DNA of 7,521 nt from Propionibacteriaceae bacterium. Its GTDB lineage: Bacteria > Actinomycetota > Actinomycetes > Propionibacteriales > Propionibacteriaceae. Below, one piece after another: positions 6,007 through 7,521 of the stretch. Both the position numbers and the translations under genes were made by a program. The notes beneath the pieces are model-generated. The model was not told where the DNA came from and searched no databases. It worked only from the letters and a program-made list of their open reading frames with translations. Location of the stretch: positions 1 to 7,521 of the forward strand of contig JAKDIK010000126.1 in NCBI GenBank assembly GCA_030450535.1, read 5' to 3'. Within the stretch, counting starts at the first letter, position 1. Every line of letters starts with the position of its first letter.

Positions 6007-6915
6007 TCACTGTAGGAGCCGGGCGTCCCCCACGAGCGGCTCGGCCGACCGCAGGTACGCGACTCCCTCGTCGTCGAATCCCAGCAGCCGCAGGAACAGC
6101 CCCGTCGTCACCCGCTCGACGAACGCCCACGCCCAGATCCGGTCGGCGTCCAGACCGGTCTCCTCGGCGAGCACGGCGGCGCACTCCCGTACCCACCCCG
6201 GCCCACGCTCGGCCACCGCCGGCAGGAAACCCCGCATCGTCACGCCCAGGTCGTAGGCCCGCTCCCCCACGAAACCGTCAGGATCGACCAGCGCGAACGT
6301 CTCGTCGGCTCGCGCCAGCACGTTGCCCGAGTGCGCGTCCCCGTGGCAGACGACCTCGGCCCCCTCCCCGGACGCCAGCGCGGCGGCGAGCGCGCGGGCC
6401 GCGGCCACGACCCCTGCCTCGATCGCGAGCCGGCCGTGCCGATCGAGGATGGCGACCAGCCCAGCCGCCTTGGACCCCGCACGTTCACCCACCGCGAGCG
6501 GAATCTCCCACGCTCGTTTGAGGAGCCGAGCCTGCACCCGCACCTGTTCCAGCTCGTCCGGCACCACCTCGTGCAGTGGCGCGCCCAGGCGCTCCAACAG
6601 CAGCGCGGGGACGCCGGCGTCCCAGGCCAGCAGCCGCGCGTAGGCGCGTCCGCCGTCGGCCTGCATCACCCGCGCCTGGGCCGCCAGCTCGGTGCGGGGG
6701 GCCAGCTTGAGGACGGCCTCCCCGCCCGCCGTCGCAACCCGGACGACCGGGTGGCCCACGCCGGAGTCGAACAGCTCCAACGGCCGCAATTCCCACGCCT
6801 CAGCCGCCCGGGTCAATGCAGCACACAGGTCTCCCGGCCAGCCGAGCGCCCCGCCCGCGGCGGCGTAGCGGCGATCGGCGTGGGAGGCGATGGCATCCCA
6901 GGTGAGGTCCGTCAT
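6007..6915 (-). CDS. APH(6)/hydroxyurea-type small-molecule kinase (aminoglycoside phosphotransferase fold)
   Basis: This 302-residue protein is a complete kinase of the APH_6_hur type. It shows AVLKL with K70 as probable ATP-binding Lys, ALLLERL at 104-110, the Brenner loop HGDAHSGN (H191, D193, N198), metal-binding DPDG (D211) and the conserved Asp in RAYDLG (D222). A C-terminal helical part follows, which the other kinase in this window lacks. Named family members inactivate streptomycin or hydroxyurea by phosphorylation, but most chromosomal homologues have no known substrate, so resistance should not be assumed. The ATG at 6913-6915 shares its A with the stop of the upstream DUF4097 gene (TGATG) and no Shine-Dalgarno was seen, so translation is probably coupled. 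The HAD gene starts within a few bases of its stop. It is only distantly similar to the kinase part at 1-650. Confidence 0.87.
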   Translation of the reverse strand: MTDLTWDAIASHADRRYAAAGGALGWPGDLCAALTRAAEAWELRPLELFDSGVGHPVVRVATAGGEAVLKLAPRTELAAQARVMQADGGRAYARLLAWDAGVPALLLERLGAPLHEVVPDELEQVRVQARLLKRAWEIPLAVGERAGSKAAGLVAILDRHGRLAIEAGVVAAARALAAALASGEGAEVVCHGDAHSGNVLARADETFALVDPDGFVGERAYDLGVTMRGFLPAVAERGPGWVRECAAVLAEETGLDADRIWAWAFVERVTTGLFLRLLGFDDEGVAYLRSAEPLVGDARLLQ

Positions 6916-7521
6916 CAGGACGCGTTGTGCAGATCAACGTCGCCGGACGCCGTCGAGACGCGCACGGTGATGAATCGGTCTCCCTCACCTGGCTGGCCGG
7001 TCGGCTCCAGACGGGAGCTCACGTCGCCGCTGACCGTATGCACGTCCTGCCAGATCGGGACGCCACGCGGCAGCCCGATCCGCACCTCACCGCTCGCCGT
7101 CTTCACCGTGATGACCTCGCCATCGACGAATTCAACGTCGACATCCCCCGAACCCGAGGCGGCATCCAGCGAGCCGCTCGCCCGCTCGATCCGTACGTCG
7201 CCCGAGCCCGTCCGGATCTGCAGCTCGCCCGACACCCACTCCACGCCGATGTCCCCCGACGCCGTCGCGAGGGTGCCCCCGGTGACGTCCTCGGTCCTGA
7301 TGTCGCCCGAGGTCGTGCGGATGTCCACCTCGCCGCACGGGCCGAGCGTGACGTCGCCGCCGGACGCCCGGGCGACGACCGAGCCAGCGGGCCCGTCCAC
7401 GGTGAGCTCGCCGCTGCCACGGACCTCCACCTCGACATCCGCGCCCTCGGGCAGGGGGATCTCGGGTGTGAGGCGGACGCGGGCGTCCCCCAGGCTGAAC
7501 GACCAGAATCCGAGGTCGATG
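6915..7521 (-). CDS. DUF4097 beta-repeat (toastrack-like) protein, 5' partial
   Basis: The reading frame is open to the right edge (201 residues seen), so the start is outside; the GTG at 7430 lies inside a repeat and is not convincing as a start. The protein is built from short beta repeats with an SGD(V/I) or SGE signature every 17-19 residues, about eight copies (for example TSGDIRTEDV, ASGDIGVEW, GSGDVRIER, GSGDVDVEF, ASGEVRIGL). The tail GLPRGVPIWQDVHTVSGDV...LEP...PGEGD...VRVSTASGDVDL is typical of actinobacterial DUF4097 proteins, which are predicted to form a right-handed beta-helix/adhesin-like stack. The visible part has no membrane segment or signal peptide. The function is not known; some relatives occur with envelope-stress (PspC) or sensor modules. 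Its stop overlaps the kinase start by one base, so it heads or sits within the three-gene operon. Confidence 0.88.
   Translation of the reverse strand, partial: IDLGFWSFSLGDARVRLTPEIPLPEGADVEVEVRGSGELTVDGPAGSVVARASGGDVTLGPCGEVDIRTTSGDIRTEDVTGGTLATASGDIGVEWVSGELQIRTGSGDVRIERASGSLDAASGSGDVDVEFVDGEVITVKTASGEVRIGLPRGVPIWQDVHTVSGDVSSRLEPTGQPGEGDRFITVRVSTASGDVDLHNAS

Noticed and set aside
6002..6196. N-terminal extension of the HAD protein by about 65 residues
   Set aside because: The extension overlaps the kinase gene, is Arg/Gly/Ala-rich, and lies ahead of a motif that normally sits close to the N-terminus.

Overview
The window is GC-rich, dense, coding DNA with GTG starts and 1-5 nt gene junctions. 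The protein sequences look like those of a high-GC Gram-positive (Actinobacteria). The endonuclease IV reads like the mycobacterial/actinobacterial form and the Pta is the long form. A propionibacterium-like host is possible, but this is an impression and not shown by the sequence.

Plus strand, 1-5052: four genes run in one direction. (1) The 3' part of an APH(6)/hydroxyurea-type small-molecule kinase that runs in frame into an ACT-type domain. (2) nfo, endonuclease IV, whose GTG overlaps the previous stop. (3) pta, long-form phosphate acetyltransferase, 9 nt later. (4) ackA, acetate kinase, 19 nt later with a clear ribosome binding site. pta and ackA together convert acetyl-CoA through acetyl phosphate to acetate plus ATP, and can run in reverse. 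nfo repairs abasic sites and has no obvious link to acetate metabolism beyond its position.

Intergenic, 5053-5356: a 304-nt gap between convergent genes, full of secondary structure. It holds a cluster of small GC hairpins with a 24-nt direct repeat, a 64-nt palindrome with 24-nt arms, and a hairpin with 20-nt arms that could end transcription from both sides.

Minus strand, 7521-5357: a compact operon read right to left. A DUF4097 beta-repeat protein (5' end outside the window) overlaps by 1 nt a second APH(6)-like kinase, which is followed within a few bases by a HAD-family phosphatase with an unusual DxGGT motif. The kinase and phosphatase may act on related small molecules, but no substrate can be read from the sequence.

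No mobile element, CRISPR array, tRNA or rRNA was seen. The points most worth a second look are the kinase-ACT fusion, the 64-nt palindrome, and the DUF4097-kinase-HAD operon.
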